DNA of 64,000 nucleotides from assembly GCA_022706765.1 (NCBI GenBank), contig JAKJBX010000002.1:62001-126000 (forward strand), given 5' to 3'. The stretch comes from Bacillota bacterium (GTDB lineage: Bacteria > Bacillota > Clostridia > Monoglobales > Firm-18). How positions within the stretch are numbered: position 1 is the stretch's first letter; each line of letters begins with the position of its first letter. This document shows, piece by piece, positions 44,833-51,964 of the stretch. A program made the translations under genes and the position numbers. The notes under the pieces were generated by a model that ran no database searches, was not told the origin of the DNA, and saw nothing but the letters and a program-made list of their open reading frames with translations.

Positions 44833-44853
44833 TACATATATGAATAGTATGTT
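44833..44853 (-). promoter_or_regulatory. 21-bp dyad (CymR-type operator) at cysK
   Basis: On the minus strand AACATAC-N7-ATATGTA, starting 3 nt after the cysK -10 box. The spacer TATTCAT is one base different from that at metY (AATTCAT). Confidence 0.7.
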
Positions 44854-44856
44854 ATT

Positions 44857-44885
44857 ATTATATGCGCGAATCATCGCTTTGTCAA
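44857..44885 (-). promoter_or_regulatory. cysK promoter
   Basis: On the minus strand consensus TTGACA (44885-44880), a 17-nt spacer and TATAAT (44862-44857). Confidence 0.85.
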
Positions 44886-44911
44886 TAGATTTTTAAAAAT
44901 TATTTTTATTG

Positions 44912-44940
44912 TTGACTTTCACATGTGTTTACTGTAAAAT
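44912..44940 (+). promoter_or_regulatory. Promoter of the Rrf2/CymR-type regulator
   Basis: TTGACT (44912-44917), a 17-nt spacer and TAAAAT (44935-44940). Confidence 0.8.
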
Positions 44941-44942
44941 AA

Positions 44943-44963
44943 AACATATCAAATTAATATGTA
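44943..44963 (+). promoter_or_regulatory. 21-bp dyad (CymR-type operator) at the regulator gene
   Basis: AACATAT-N7-ATATGTA, 2 nt after the -10 box, which suggests negative autoregulation. Confidence 0.7.
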
Positions 44964-44979
44964 TGGAGGGAAGGAAACC

Positions 44980-45426
44980 ATGAGGATATCCGCAAAGGGC
45001 AGGTACGGGCTGGCTGCCATGATCAGCATGGCGCAGAACATGAGCCATGACCAAAACATCACCATCATCAGTATATCAGAAAGACTCGGGATTTCCAAGA
45101 TTTATTTAGAGCAGGTTTTTGCGCTTTTAAAGCGTGCGGAGCTGGTGGAGTCCGCAAAGGGGTCGAGTGGTGGCTATCAGCTCATAAGACCCGCTGAAAA
45201 AATCACCGCATATGACATCATCTCGGCGATAGAACAGCTGCTGTTCGAGCCGACCAAAAAATCGCTGTCGGACGACGCCGAGCCGATTGAAAAGGCGATG
45301 CAGCGCCGCATCTTTGAGCCGGTGGACGACGCCATAACCGGCGCGCTGCAAAAGGTCACGCTTGCCGATTTGGTCAGCGAAGCCGAAAGATACGGCGGCG
45401 GCGAGAGCATCATGTATTATATATAG
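44980..45426 (+). CDS. cymR: Rrf2 family regulator, CymR-like
   Basis: The 148-residue winged-helix regulator begins MRISAKGRYGLAAMISMAQ and has ISISERLGISKIYLEQVFALLKRAELVES and the wing GSSGGYQLIRPAEKITAYDII. It has no cysteines, so unlike IscR or NsrR it cannot hold an Fe-S cluster. This is typical of CymR, the repressor of cysteine metabolism that senses O-acetylserine through CysK. It sits between cysK (divergent) and metY and shares a dyad with both. GGAGGGAAGG precedes ATG 44980. Confidence 0.88.
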   Translation: MRISAKGRYGLAAMISMAQNMSHDQNITIISISERLGISKIYLEQVFALLKRAELVESAKGSSGGYQLIRPAEKITAYDIISAIEQLLFEPTKKSLSDDAEPIEKAMQRRIFEPVDDAITGALQKVTLADLVSEAERYGGGESIMYYI

Positions 45427-45447
45427 AAAATATTTTTCAAAAAAGTC

Positions 45448-45476
45448 TTGACAAAAGCAGGCTCATACTGTATGAT
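45448..45476 (+). promoter_or_regulatory. metY promoter
   Basis: TTGACA (45448-45453), a 17-nt spacer and TATGAT (45471-45476). Confidence 0.85.
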
Positions 45477-45478
45477 TA

Positions 45479-45499
45479 AACATATAATTCATATATGTT
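45479..45499 (+). promoter_or_regulatory. 21-bp dyad (CymR-type operator) at metY
   Basis: AACATAT-N7-ATATGTT, 2 nt after the -10 box, with TTA/TAA extensions on both sides. Confidence 0.7.
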
Positions 45500-45523
45500 T
45501 AATTTATTTAAGGATGTGTTGGT

Positions 45524-45574
45524 ATGTTTAAGGTTTACCTCAGCATAGGCAATTTTATGTGTTGCCGCTTTTGA
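45524..45574 (+). CDS. Cysteine leader peptide (16 aa) of the metY attenuator
   Basis: The short ORF encodes MFKVYLSIGNFMCCRF and starts at ATG 45524, with AAGGATG ~7-10 nt upstream. Tandem Cys codons (TGT TGC) stand three and four codons before the stop, preceded by Met. This is the arrangement expected of an attenuation peptide that stalls ribosomes when Cys-tRNA is scarce. It lies about 40 nt after the predicted transcript start and ~170 nt before metY, with several alternative stems in between. Confidence 0.65.
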   Translation: MFKVYLSIGNFMCCRF

Positions 45575-45592
45575 TTTTATGACAGCTAATAC

Positions 45593-45720
45593 TGAGCCGC
45601 ATTTAATTTGTTCCCTTAGCGCGGATCAGTCAATACTGTTTTCCGTAAGTAACGACCGCTGATTGCGGTCGATATAGACAAACTTGTTTGTCTATATTTT
45701 AAATGAAAAACAGTATAAAC
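45593..45720 (+). promoter_or_regulatory. Structured metY leader with terminator-like hairpin
   Basis: Following the leader peptide are CTGAGCCGC/GCGGATCAG, GACCGC TGATT GCGGTC (45654-45670) and ATATAGACAAA CTTG TTTGTCTATAT with a T-run (45672-45700). The last is a plausible intrinsic terminator or start-site blocker. ATACTGTTTT (45633-45642) can pair with AAAACAGTAT (45707-45716) around them. Confidence 0.55.
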
Positions 45721-45746
45721 TATTATATTATAAGGAGCGGATGAAC

Positions 45747-47048
45747 ATGAGCATAAAAAGAGCGGAAAGAAACCTGAAATTTGAAACCTTGCAGGTGCAC
45801 GCCGGTCAGGAGCAGCCCGACAGCGCGACTGATGCGAGGGCGGTGCCGATCTACCAAACGACGTCGTATGTCTTTGCCGACACCTCACAGGCGGCGGGAC
45901 GCTTCGGACTGTCCGAGCCGGGCAATATCTATACCAGGATCATGAACCCGACCTCGGACGTCTTTGAAAAGCGGATCGCGGCGCTCGAAGGCGGAATAGG
46001 TGCGCTGGCGGTCGCATCGGGCTCGGCGGCGACGACTTATGCGGTGCAAAACATCGCGCACAGCGGTGACCACATCGTGTCGGCGTCGACCATCTACGGC
46101 GGTACATACAACCTTTTTGCCAATACCTTAAAGGATTTCGGCATCACCACGACCTTTGTCGACCCCGACGAGGAGGGCAGCTTTGAGGCGGCTATCCAGC
46201 CGAACACCAAGCTGATTTTCATCGAAAGCCTCGGCAACCCCAATTCCAATATCATAGACATCGCAAAGCTGGCGGAGATCGCGCACAGGAACGGTCTGCC
46301 GCTGCTGGTCGACAACACCTTTGCCACGCCCTATGTGCTGCGCCCGATTGAGCACGGCGCGGACATCGTCATCCATTCGGCAACGAAGTTCATTGGGGGA
46401 CACGGCACCTCCATCGGCGGCGTCATCGTAGACGGCGGCAGGTTCGACTGGGCGGCGTCGGGTAGGTTCCCGTATCTGACTGAGCCCGACCCGAGCTACC
46501 ACGGCGCACGCTTTACCGAGGTTGCGGGCGCGGCGGCGTATATCATCAAGGCACGCGTTACCCTGCTGCGTGATACGGGTGCGGCGCTCTCGCCGTTCAA
46601 CGCTTTCCTGTTCCTGCAAGGGCTGGAAACCTTGTCGCTGAGAATTGAGCGTCATATTGAGAACACCAAAAGGGTCATTGAGTTTTTGAGAAGCCATCCG
46701 CTGGTCGACAAGGTCAATCATCCGTCGCTGCCTGAAAGTGGCTACAAGGCGCTGTATGATAAATACTTCCCGAACGGCGCCGGCTCGATTTTCAGCTTTG
46801 AAATTAAGGGCGGCGCCGACAAGGCAAAGCAGTTTATAGACGGTCTTGAAATCTTCTCGCAGCTTGCGAACGTAGCCGACGTGAAATCGCTGGCGATCCA
46901 TCCCGCCAGCACGACGCACTCGCAACTGAGCGAGGAGCAACAGCGATCAGGCGGCATCAAGCCAACCACCGTCAGGCTGTCCATTGGCACCGAGCACATC
47001 GACGACATCCTCTTTGACTTAAAAGAAGCCTTCGCGGCAATCGCATAA
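45747..47048 (+). CDS. metY: O-acetylhomoserine aminocarboxypropyltransferase (sulfhydrylase)
   Basis: The 433-residue PLP enzyme starts MSIKRAERNLKFETLQVHAGQEQPDSATDARAVPIYQTTSY, the typical MetY N terminus. It contains NPTSDVFEKRIAALEGG, ESLGNPNSNIIDI, the PLP lysine in IHSATKFIGGHGTSIGG, and HPASTTHSQLS. It makes homocysteine directly from O-acetylhomoserine and sulfide. It is longer than the neighbouring cystathionine enzymes, as is usual for MetY. ATG 45747 is chosen because AAGGAGCGG is 7-8 nt upstream. Confidence 0.95.
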   Translation: MSIKRAERNLKFETLQVHAGQEQPDSATDARAVPIYQTTSYVFADTSQAAGRFGLSEPGNIYTRIMNPTSDVFEKRIAALEGGIGALAVASGSAATTYAVQNIAHSGDHIVSASTIYGGTYNLFANTLKDFGITTTFVDPDEEGSFEAAIQPNTKLIFIESLGNPNSNIIDIAKLAEIAHRNGLPLLVDNTFATPYVLRPIEHGADIVIHSATKFIGGHGTSIGGVIVDGGRFDWAASGRFPYLTEPDPSYHGARFTEVAGAAAYIIKARVTLLRDTGAALSPFNAFLFLQGLETLSLRIERHIENTKRVIEFLRSHPLVDKVNHPSLPESGYKALYDKYFPNGAGSIFSFEIKGGADKAKQFIDGLEIFSQLANVADVKSLAIHPASTTHSQLSEEQQRSGGIKPTTVRLSIGTEHIDDILFDLKEAFAAIA

Positions 47049-47080
47049 ACGTCTGCCACGGTGAGCGGACAGGGCTGAAA

Positions 47081-47108
47081 AGGGCGGCAAACCATGGTTT
47101 GCCGCCCT
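47081..47108 (+). terminator. Terminator of metY
   Basis: AGGGCGGCAAACC AT GGTTTGCCGCCCT, a near-perfect 28-nt palindrome shortly after the metY stop, with a T-rich stretch 10 nt further on. Confidence 0.75.
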
Positions 47109-47184
47109 CGTATGTTTTATTTTAAAAAACTGTTGCAAAATTTTCCTTCATATGATAAAATGGTTTTGGCGAAAGCACTGAAAA

Positions 47185-47276
47185 ATAAAAAAAGCGGCAG
47201 GACAATGTGTTAGGAGCACATTGCCCCTGCGATACGGGTGATACGCGCACCTATACGCAACCGGATGACCGGCACC
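47185..47276 (-). ncRNA. Candidate small RNA
   Basis: No ORF is evident, but the minus strand has a consensus promoter followed ~90 nt later by an intrinsic terminator (GGGGCAATGTG ... CACATTGTCC, then TTTTTTTATTTTT). In between are CCGG TCAT CCGG and a TGCGTATA...CGTATCGCA arm carrying GGTG/CACC. It does not match SRP, 6S or tmRNA as I know them. Confidence 0.5.
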
Positions 47277-47282
47277 GTGTTT

Positions 47283-47311
47283 ATTATAACACATTTTCCC
47301 TGCCTTTTCAA
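47283..47311 (-). promoter_or_regulatory. Promoter of the candidate small RNA
   Basis: On the minus strand TTGAAA (47311-47306), a 17-nt spacer and TATAAT (47288-47283). Confidence 0.7.
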
Positions 47312-47531
47312 GGGGGAGGAAGATACGGAATTCGGTTTTAAGAAAAATACAAAGCGTGTAGGGTAAATTGCCGTAAGGGGCAAAACCTGCATGCTTTTTT
47401 ATGTGCATCCTTATGCTTTGAGGTGTTTTCGGTAAACCGGGGATTTGGCGCCCGGCGGGCAACGGGCGCCTGTTCTCGGGATTATTAGAAATACAAAGAA
47501 TATTAAGCGCTGTAACTTGAAGCCTTTACGG

Positions 47532-47641
47532 TTTTTTCATAGGATAGGAAATTTCTATTTCCTATCCTATGAAAAAACTTAATTAATTCCATAGCAAAGG
47601 GTCTAAGCCAGCGCACCAAAAAGTGCCGTAAGGCGCTTTTT
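47532..47641 (+). repeat. Dispersed hairpin-core element R1, copy H
   Basis: A 21-bp perfect stem (TTCATAGGATAGGAAAT and its complement, A/T-run flanks) at 47532-47577, a divergent core (AATTAATTCCATAGCAAAGG, AGCGCACC) and AAAAAGTGCCG TAA GGCGCTTTTT. Its end touches the stop codon of the minus-strand CDGSH gene, for which it may serve as terminator. Confidence 0.8.
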
Positions 47642-48309
47642 CATTCCCTAAAATCTATCGCGACGTGCATGGCGTCGCAAAACGGCTTGTTGCGGGACTT
47701 TCCGCACCGGCACAATACCGCACGGTTTCGCACCTCATATGTATGACCGTCCGCCGCCTCGATCGGGATGCCGCCCTTGACGTAAAGCCCGCCGCTGACG
47801 TCCCTGTCGGGGTCTTGTATCACCTCGATGGCGGGCGTGAGCGGTAATTCGATCGGCTCACCGTCCTTGCCGACGGCGACCAGCCTGCCTGACGGGCACT
47901 CGTTTGCCGCCAGAATGGCTTCCGCCCTGCATTCGGGGTTGCCGGAACCTCTTGTCAGCTCCCACACGCTGCCCTTGTCCCTGTGGCAAAAACGTGCGAA
48001 TGCACACCTGCCGTCGTCCAAAAGGTCGATGCCCTCGCCCTCCGTCACGCTCGCGCGACTCTGGAATGGCACGCGGGAAGCGGTTTCGGTACCGTCAAAG
48101 TGAACCCTGACGTGGCTGCCGTCGCAAAAAGGCGGCGTTTTGGTGTTGCCGCACCGGCAAAGCGCATACTGCTCACCCTGCGGAAGCGCGCGTCCGTCCT
48201 CCCATTCATATCCCAAGCCTTTTGGCTTAATGCGCTTTTCAGACAACGGAACTCCGCCCGACACGATGTACGGACCGTCCTTTGTGATTTTAATTTTCTT
48301 CTCGCCCAT
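47641..48309 (-). CDS. CDGSH iron-sulfur domain protein, two CDGSH motifs
   Basis: The 222-residue protein has one CDGSH motif near the N terminus (CRCGNTKTPPFCDGSH) and a second near the C terminus (CRCGKSRNKPFCDAMH). Between them is an iron-binding-zinc-finger type domain. CDGSH proteins bind a [2Fe-2S] cluster with three Cys and one His; both sites keep C-x-C...C...H, but the second replaces Gly-Ser by Ala-Met. Possible redox or cluster-transfer role. The start at 48309 has GGAAGGGA ~10 nt upstream. It is divergent from a TtcA-type gene across a shared dyad. Confidence 0.85.
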   Translation of the reverse strand: MGEKKIKITKDGPYIVSGGVPLSEKRIKPKGLGYEWEDGRALPQGEQYALCRCGNTKTPPFCDGSHVRVHFDGTETASRVPFQSRASVTEGEGIDLLDDGRCAFARFCHRDKGSVWELTRGSGNPECRAEAILAANECPSGRLVAVGKDGEPIELPLTPAIEVIQDPDRDVSGGLYVKGGIPIEAADGHTYEVRNRAVLCRCGKSRNKPFCDAMHVAIDFRE

Positions 48310-48349
48310 GCAAGCAGTCCCTTCCGGTAATGTCATTTATTCTACCATT

Positions 48350-48377
48350 ATTCTACACCTTTTTACAGGCGTGTCAA
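48350..48377 (-). promoter_or_regulatory. Promoter of the CDGSH gene
   Basis: On the minus strand TTGACA (48377-48372), a 16-nt spacer and TAGAAT (48355-48350). Confidence 0.65.
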
Positions 48378-48400
48378 GTATTGCTTGATAACACGCCTGT
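48365..48400. promoter_or_regulatory. Dyad between divergent CDGSH and ttcA promoters
   Basis: ACAGGCGTGT and ACACGCCTGT, exact 10-nt inverted repeats 16 nt apart, span both -35 boxes. This position would let one regulator control both genes. Confidence 0.55.
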
Positions 48401-48413
48401 GATGTGCTACAAT
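48385..48413 (+). promoter_or_regulatory. Promoter of the TtcA-type gene
   Basis: TTGATA (48385-48390), a 17-nt spacer and TACAAT (48408-48413). Confidence 0.7.
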
Positions 48414-48449
48414 AAAATCGTTAAAAAAACATCGAAAAGGTGAATGGGC

Positions 48450-49331
48450 ATGGAAAAATATCAAGAGGTCGAAAAGAGCATCATCAAAAAGTTCCGCCGT
48501 ACGATTTGGAACGGCTTCGTCACGGGCATTAACCGCTACAAGCTCATTTCGGAGGGCGACCGCATCGCCGTCTGTATATCGGGCGGCAAGGATTCCATGC
48601 TGATGGCAAAGTGTATGCAGGAGATCCAAAGACATGGCAAGTACCCTTTTCATTTGGAATTTCTGGTGATGGACCCGGGGTATAACGCCGCCAACCGGCA
48701 GATGATCCTCGACAACGCCAAGACGCTGAGCATCCCAATCACCGTGTTCAAGTCCCGGATTTTTGACGTTGTGGCGACCATGGACGGATCGCCCTGCTAT
48801 ATATGCGCACGTATGCGCAGGGGTCACCTTTACAGCTATGCGCGGGAGCTGGGCTGCAACAAAATTGCGCTGGGGCATCACTTTGACGACGTTATTGAGA
48901 CCATCCTGATGAGTATGCTGTACGGGGCGGAGGTCAAGACCATGATGCCCAAGCTGCACAGCACAAATTTTGAGGGGATGGAGCTTATCCGCCCAATGTA
49001 TATGGTGAAGGAGGAGGACATTCTGGCGTGGCAGCGCTACAACGGGCTGAATTTCATCCAGTGTGCCTGCCGATTCACAGAAGCATGTTCCCATGAAGAA
49101 AACACCGGCGCCTCCAAACGCCTTGAAACCAAGCTGCTGATCCAAAAGCTTCGGACGATTAATCCCTACATTGACAAGAACATCTTTCAAAGCGTGCACA
49201 ACGTCAACCTCGAAACGGTTATCGGCTACCGCAGCAAGGGCGTGCGCCGCAATTTTTTGGACGACTATGATGATGTTAATAAAAAAAGTATTGACAAAAT
49301 TACCGATCAGGCATATACTGATAATAGTTGA
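48450..49331 (+). CDS. ttcA: TtcA-family PP-loop ATPase (tRNA thiolation type)
   Basis: The ~293-residue N-type ATP pyrophosphatase has PP-loop SGGKDSMLMAK, a CYICARMRRG Cys pair, LGHHFDDVIETILMSMLY, and a later CACRF. The three cysteines suit the [4Fe-4S]-dependent TtcA/TtuA group, which thiolates tRNA bases. TtcA itself forms 2-thiocytidine 32, but the exact target here is unproven. ATG 48450 is preferred over 48444 for its spacing from AAAAGG. The 3' end contains the cadC promoter. Confidence 0.85.
   Translation: MEKYQEVEKSIIKKFRRTIWNGFVTGINRYKLISEGDRIAVCISGGKDSMLMAKCMQEIQRHGKYPFHLEFLVMDPGYNAANRQMILDNAKTLSIPITVFKSRIFDVVATMDGSPCYICARMRRGHLYSYARELGCNKIALGHHFDDVIETILMSMLYGAEVKTMMPKLHSTNFEGMELIRPMYMVKEEDILAWQRYNGLNFIQCACRFTEACSHEENTGASKRLETKLLIQKLRTINPYIDKNIFQSVHNVNLETVIGYRSKGVRRNFLDDYDDVNKKSIDKITDQAYTDNS
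49291..49319 (+). promoter_or_regulatory. cadC-cadA promoter
   Basis: TTGACA (49291-49296), a 17-nt spacer and TATACT (49314-49319), inside the last codons of ttcA. Confidence 0.8.
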
Positions 49332-49340
49332 ACAACTATT
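49323..49340. promoter_or_regulatory. ArsR/SmtB-type operator
   Basis: AATAGTTG AA CAACTATT, followed by CAA, contains the TGAACAnnTATTC pattern known for CadC/SmtB sites. A weaker related stretch (AAGTGAACAACCATAC) lies between cadC and cadA near 49755. Confidence 0.7.
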
Positions 49341-49362
49341 CAATTGTTTGGAGGTGGGAAGT

Positions 49363-49722
49363 ATGAGTGAAATAATCCAGCCCGTGTGCGACTGTGAGGT
49401 CATCCATGATGAAGTGGTTGAAAAGGTGCGCAATCAGATGCCGCCGCCGGACGACTTTTATCAGCTTGCCGGGCTTTATAAAATGTTTGCGGATAACACA
49501 CGCCTGCGCATATTGTGGGCGCTCAATTGCAGCGGGATGTGCGTCTGTGATTTGGCGGTGCTGCTGGGCATGACCAAGTCGGCGATCTCCCATCAACTGA
49601 AATCGCTCAGGCTTGCCAACCTGGTCAGCTTTGAAAAGCAGGGCAAGGTGGTCTACTATTCTTTGGCGGACAGCCATGTCAAGGACATCTTTGAAAAAGG
49701 CTTTGAGCATATCCATGAATAA
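49363..49722 (+). CDS. cadC: ArsR/SmtB family metal-sensing repressor (CadC-like)
   Basis: The 119-residue winged-helix repressor has N-terminal CDCEVIHDE and helix-3 CVCDLA, which supply the thiolates of a CadC-type alpha3N Cd/Pb/Zn site. It also has a C-terminal DSHVKDIFEKGFEHIHE, with the Asp/His of an alpha5 zinc site. HTH: VLLGMTKSAISHQLKSLRLANLV. It should release its operator when metal binds. The P-type ATPase gene follows. Confidence 0.93.
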   Translation: MSEIIQPVCDCEVIHDEVVEKVRNQMPPPDDFYQLAGLYKMFADNTRLRILWALNCSGMCVCDLAVLLGMTKSAISHQLKSLRLANLVSFEKQGKVVYYSLADSHVKDIFEKGFEHIHE

Positions 49723-49790
49723 AACAGGTGCTTTTTGTGCCCAAACGATTGAATAAGTGAACAACCATACAACCATAGGCGGTGATTTTG

Positions 49791-51884
49791 ATGAAGAAGG
49801 AATACCATTTGGCAGGGCTGAGCTGCGCAAGCTGCGGCGGAAAGATCGAGACAGCGGTAAATGCGCTCGACGGCGTGGCGGCCGCTTCGGTCAATATGAT
49901 GAAAAGCACGCTGACGATGGAGTTAGACGGCTTTTCAGGCGACATTGACGATGCGGTCAAAAAAATCGTCCGGCGTTATGAGCCGGGCATTGCCGTTGGG
50001 GAACATGGCGGAGAACATATGCACAGCCACGGCGGAAAGACGGAAAAGGCGTTCGATTTTATGCTGCTGCAAATCATTGCCGGTGCGGCGGTGTTTGCGG
50101 CGGGCATGACCCTGCCGCTCGGCGAGGGCGTGAAGCTGACCCTGTTTATCTTCTGCTATGCGGTTTTGGGGTGGAGGGTGCTGTTGGAGGCCGCGTTGAA
50201 CATCGCCAGGGGTCAGGTTTTTGACGAGAACTTTTTGATGACGGCTGCGACCGTCGGCGCCTTTGCCATCGGCGAAACGCCGGAAGCGGCGGGCGTTATG
50301 CTGTTTTGGCAAATCGGCGAATACGTTCAGGACATGGCGGTCAGGCGTTCTAAGCGGTCCATTACGGAGCTTATGGACATTCGCCCCGACTTTGCCAACG
50401 TCGAGGCGAACGGCACGATTACCAAAGCCGACCCCGAAACGGTGAAGGTGGGCGACATGATCGTCGTCCTACCGGGTGAGAAAATTCCGCTTGACGGCGT
50501 TGCGGAAAGCGGGGAATCGATGCTCGACACCCGCGCGCTGACAGGAGAGTCCGTTCCCCGCAGCGTCCGTGCGGGAGATGCGGTGATGTCGGGCTGCATC
50601 AACCAAACCGGCGTCATCCGCATTAGGGTGACTAAAACCTTCGGCGAGTCCACAGTGGCGAAAATCATTGATTTGGTCGAAAATTCTGCAAGCAAGAAAG
50701 CCCCGACCGAGAATTTTATCACCACGTTTGCACGTTACTACACGCCGGTCGTGGTTGTCGTCGCCGCATTGCTGGCGGTCGTGCCGCCGCTGCTCTTCGG
50801 TCAGCCGTGGCCGCAATGGATCACACGAGGTCTGGTGTTTCTGGTCATATCCTGCCCCTGCGCACTGGTGATTTCGATACCGCTCGGCTTTTTCGGCGGC
50901 ATCGGCGGCGCATCCAAAAGCGGTGTGCTGGTCAAGGGCGGGAATTATTTGGAGGCGCTGGGCAGGCTCAGCGTCGTGGTGTTTGACAAAACCGGCACGC
51001 TGACCAAGGGTGTGTTCCATGTCACGCATATTGCGCCCGCCGACGGGTTTTCGGACGAAGTGCTGCTCGAAATGGCGGCATATGCCGAAAGCTTCTCAAA
51101 CCACCCAATCGCACAGTCGGTGCAACGGGCATACGGCAAGGCTGTTGACAAGGCGCAGATCGAGCGGCATACTGAAATTTTGGGGCATGGCGTCAGCGCC
51201 GTCATTGGCGGCAGGACTGTCCTTGCCGGCAGTGGTAAGCTGATGACAGACAACAACATCAGCTATACGGCGTCTGATAAAGTTGGCACAAAGGTCTATG
51301 TCGCCACGGATGGACAGTTTGCGGGCAGCATTACGATTTCAGACGAGGTCAAGGAGGACGCTAAGGCGGCAATCCAAGGGCTCACAAATATCGGCGTCGA
51401 AAAAATTGTTATGCTCACGGGTGATAACGCACAAATCGCTGATGAAACGGCAAAAACACTCGGCATAAGCGAGGTCTATGCCCAGCTGCTGCCGGCAGAC
51501 AAGGTCGAAAGGCTCGAACGGCTTGAACAGGAAAAGCCGAAAAACACGAAGCTCGCCTTTGTCGGCGACGGCATCAACGACGCACCCGTCCTCGCGCGGG
51601 CGGACATCGGCATCGCTATGGGCGGGATTGGTTCAGACGCAGCGATTGAGGCGGCGGACATCGTGCTGATGACCGATGAGCCCTCCAAGCTGGTTGACGC
51701 CGTTAAAATCGCGCGTTTTACCAAAAAAATTGTTTGGCAAAACATTATTTTCGCATTGGGCGTAAAGGGTCTGTTTTTGACCCTCGGCGCTTTCGGCATG
51801 GCAAGCCTGTGGGAGGCGGTGTTTGCCGACGTCGGCGTTGCCCTGCTGGCGATACTGAACGCCATGCGTGTGATGCGGCGGTAA
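49791..51884 (+). CDS. cadA: Heavy-metal P1B-type ATPase (Cd/Zn/Pb efflux)
   Basis: The 697-residue efflux pump has an N-terminal heavy-metal-associated domain (GLSCASCGGKIE, residues ~8-20) and a short His-rich linker (EHGGEHMHSHGG). The TM motif CPCALV fits both Cu and Cd/Zn pumps; phosphorylation site DKTGTLTKG, SNHPIAQ, TGD and GDGINDAPVLA are all intact. Pairing with CadC favours Cd2+, Zn2+ and Pb2+. ATG 49791 gives the normal N terminus. A strong terminator follows. Confidence 0.94.
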   Translation: MKKEYHLAGLSCASCGGKIETAVNALDGVAAASVNMMKSTLTMELDGFSGDIDDAVKKIVRRYEPGIAVGEHGGEHMHSHGGKTEKAFDFMLLQIIAGAAVFAAGMTLPLGEGVKLTLFIFCYAVLGWRVLLEAALNIARGQVFDENFLMTAATVGAFAIGETPEAAGVMLFWQIGEYVQDMAVRRSKRSITELMDIRPDFANVEANGTITKADPETVKVGDMIVVLPGEKIPLDGVAESGESMLDTRALTGESVPRSVRAGDAVMSGCINQTGVIRIRVTKTFGESTVAKIIDLVENSASKKAPTENFITTFARYYTPVVVVVAALLAVVPPLLFGQPWPQWITRGLVFLVISCPCALVISIPLGFFGGIGGASKSGVLVKGGNYLEALGRLSVVVFDKTGTLTKGVFHVTHIAPADGFSDEVLLEMAAYAESFSNHPIAQSVQRAYGKAVDKAQIERHTEILGHGVSAVIGGRTVLAGSGKLMTDNNISYTASDKVGTKVYVATDGQFAGSITISDEVKEDAKAAIQGLTNIGVEKIVMLTGDNAQIADETAKTLGISEVYAQLLPADKVERLERLEQEKPKNTKLAFVGDGINDAPVLARADIGIAMGGIGSDAAIEAADIVLMTDEPSKLVDAVKIARFTKKIVWQNIIFALGVKGLFLTLGAFGMASLWEAVFADVGVALLAILNAMRVMRR

Positions 51885-51929
51885 CAAAAAACTGCGCCTT
51901 ATGCGTATCGCATAAGGCGCAGTTTTTGT
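51885..51929 (+). terminator. Terminator of cadCA
   Basis: AAAACTGCGCCTTATGCG TAT CGCATAAGGCGCAGTTTT with T-run; a perfect strong hairpin. Confidence 0.9.
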
Positions 51930-51964
51930 TTTAAAGAAAAATCACCTACAAAAGATGCCGGCGG

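Noticed and set aside
45427-45746. SAM or T-box riboswitch before metY
   Set aside because: I could not find the SAM-I core or the T-box sequence (AGGGTGGNACCGCG). The leader peptide with Cys codons explains the long leader better.
47148-47462. 104-codon minus-strand frame across the candidate small RNA
   Set aside because: It has no ribosome-binding site, crosses the promoter and terminator signals, and resembles no protein.
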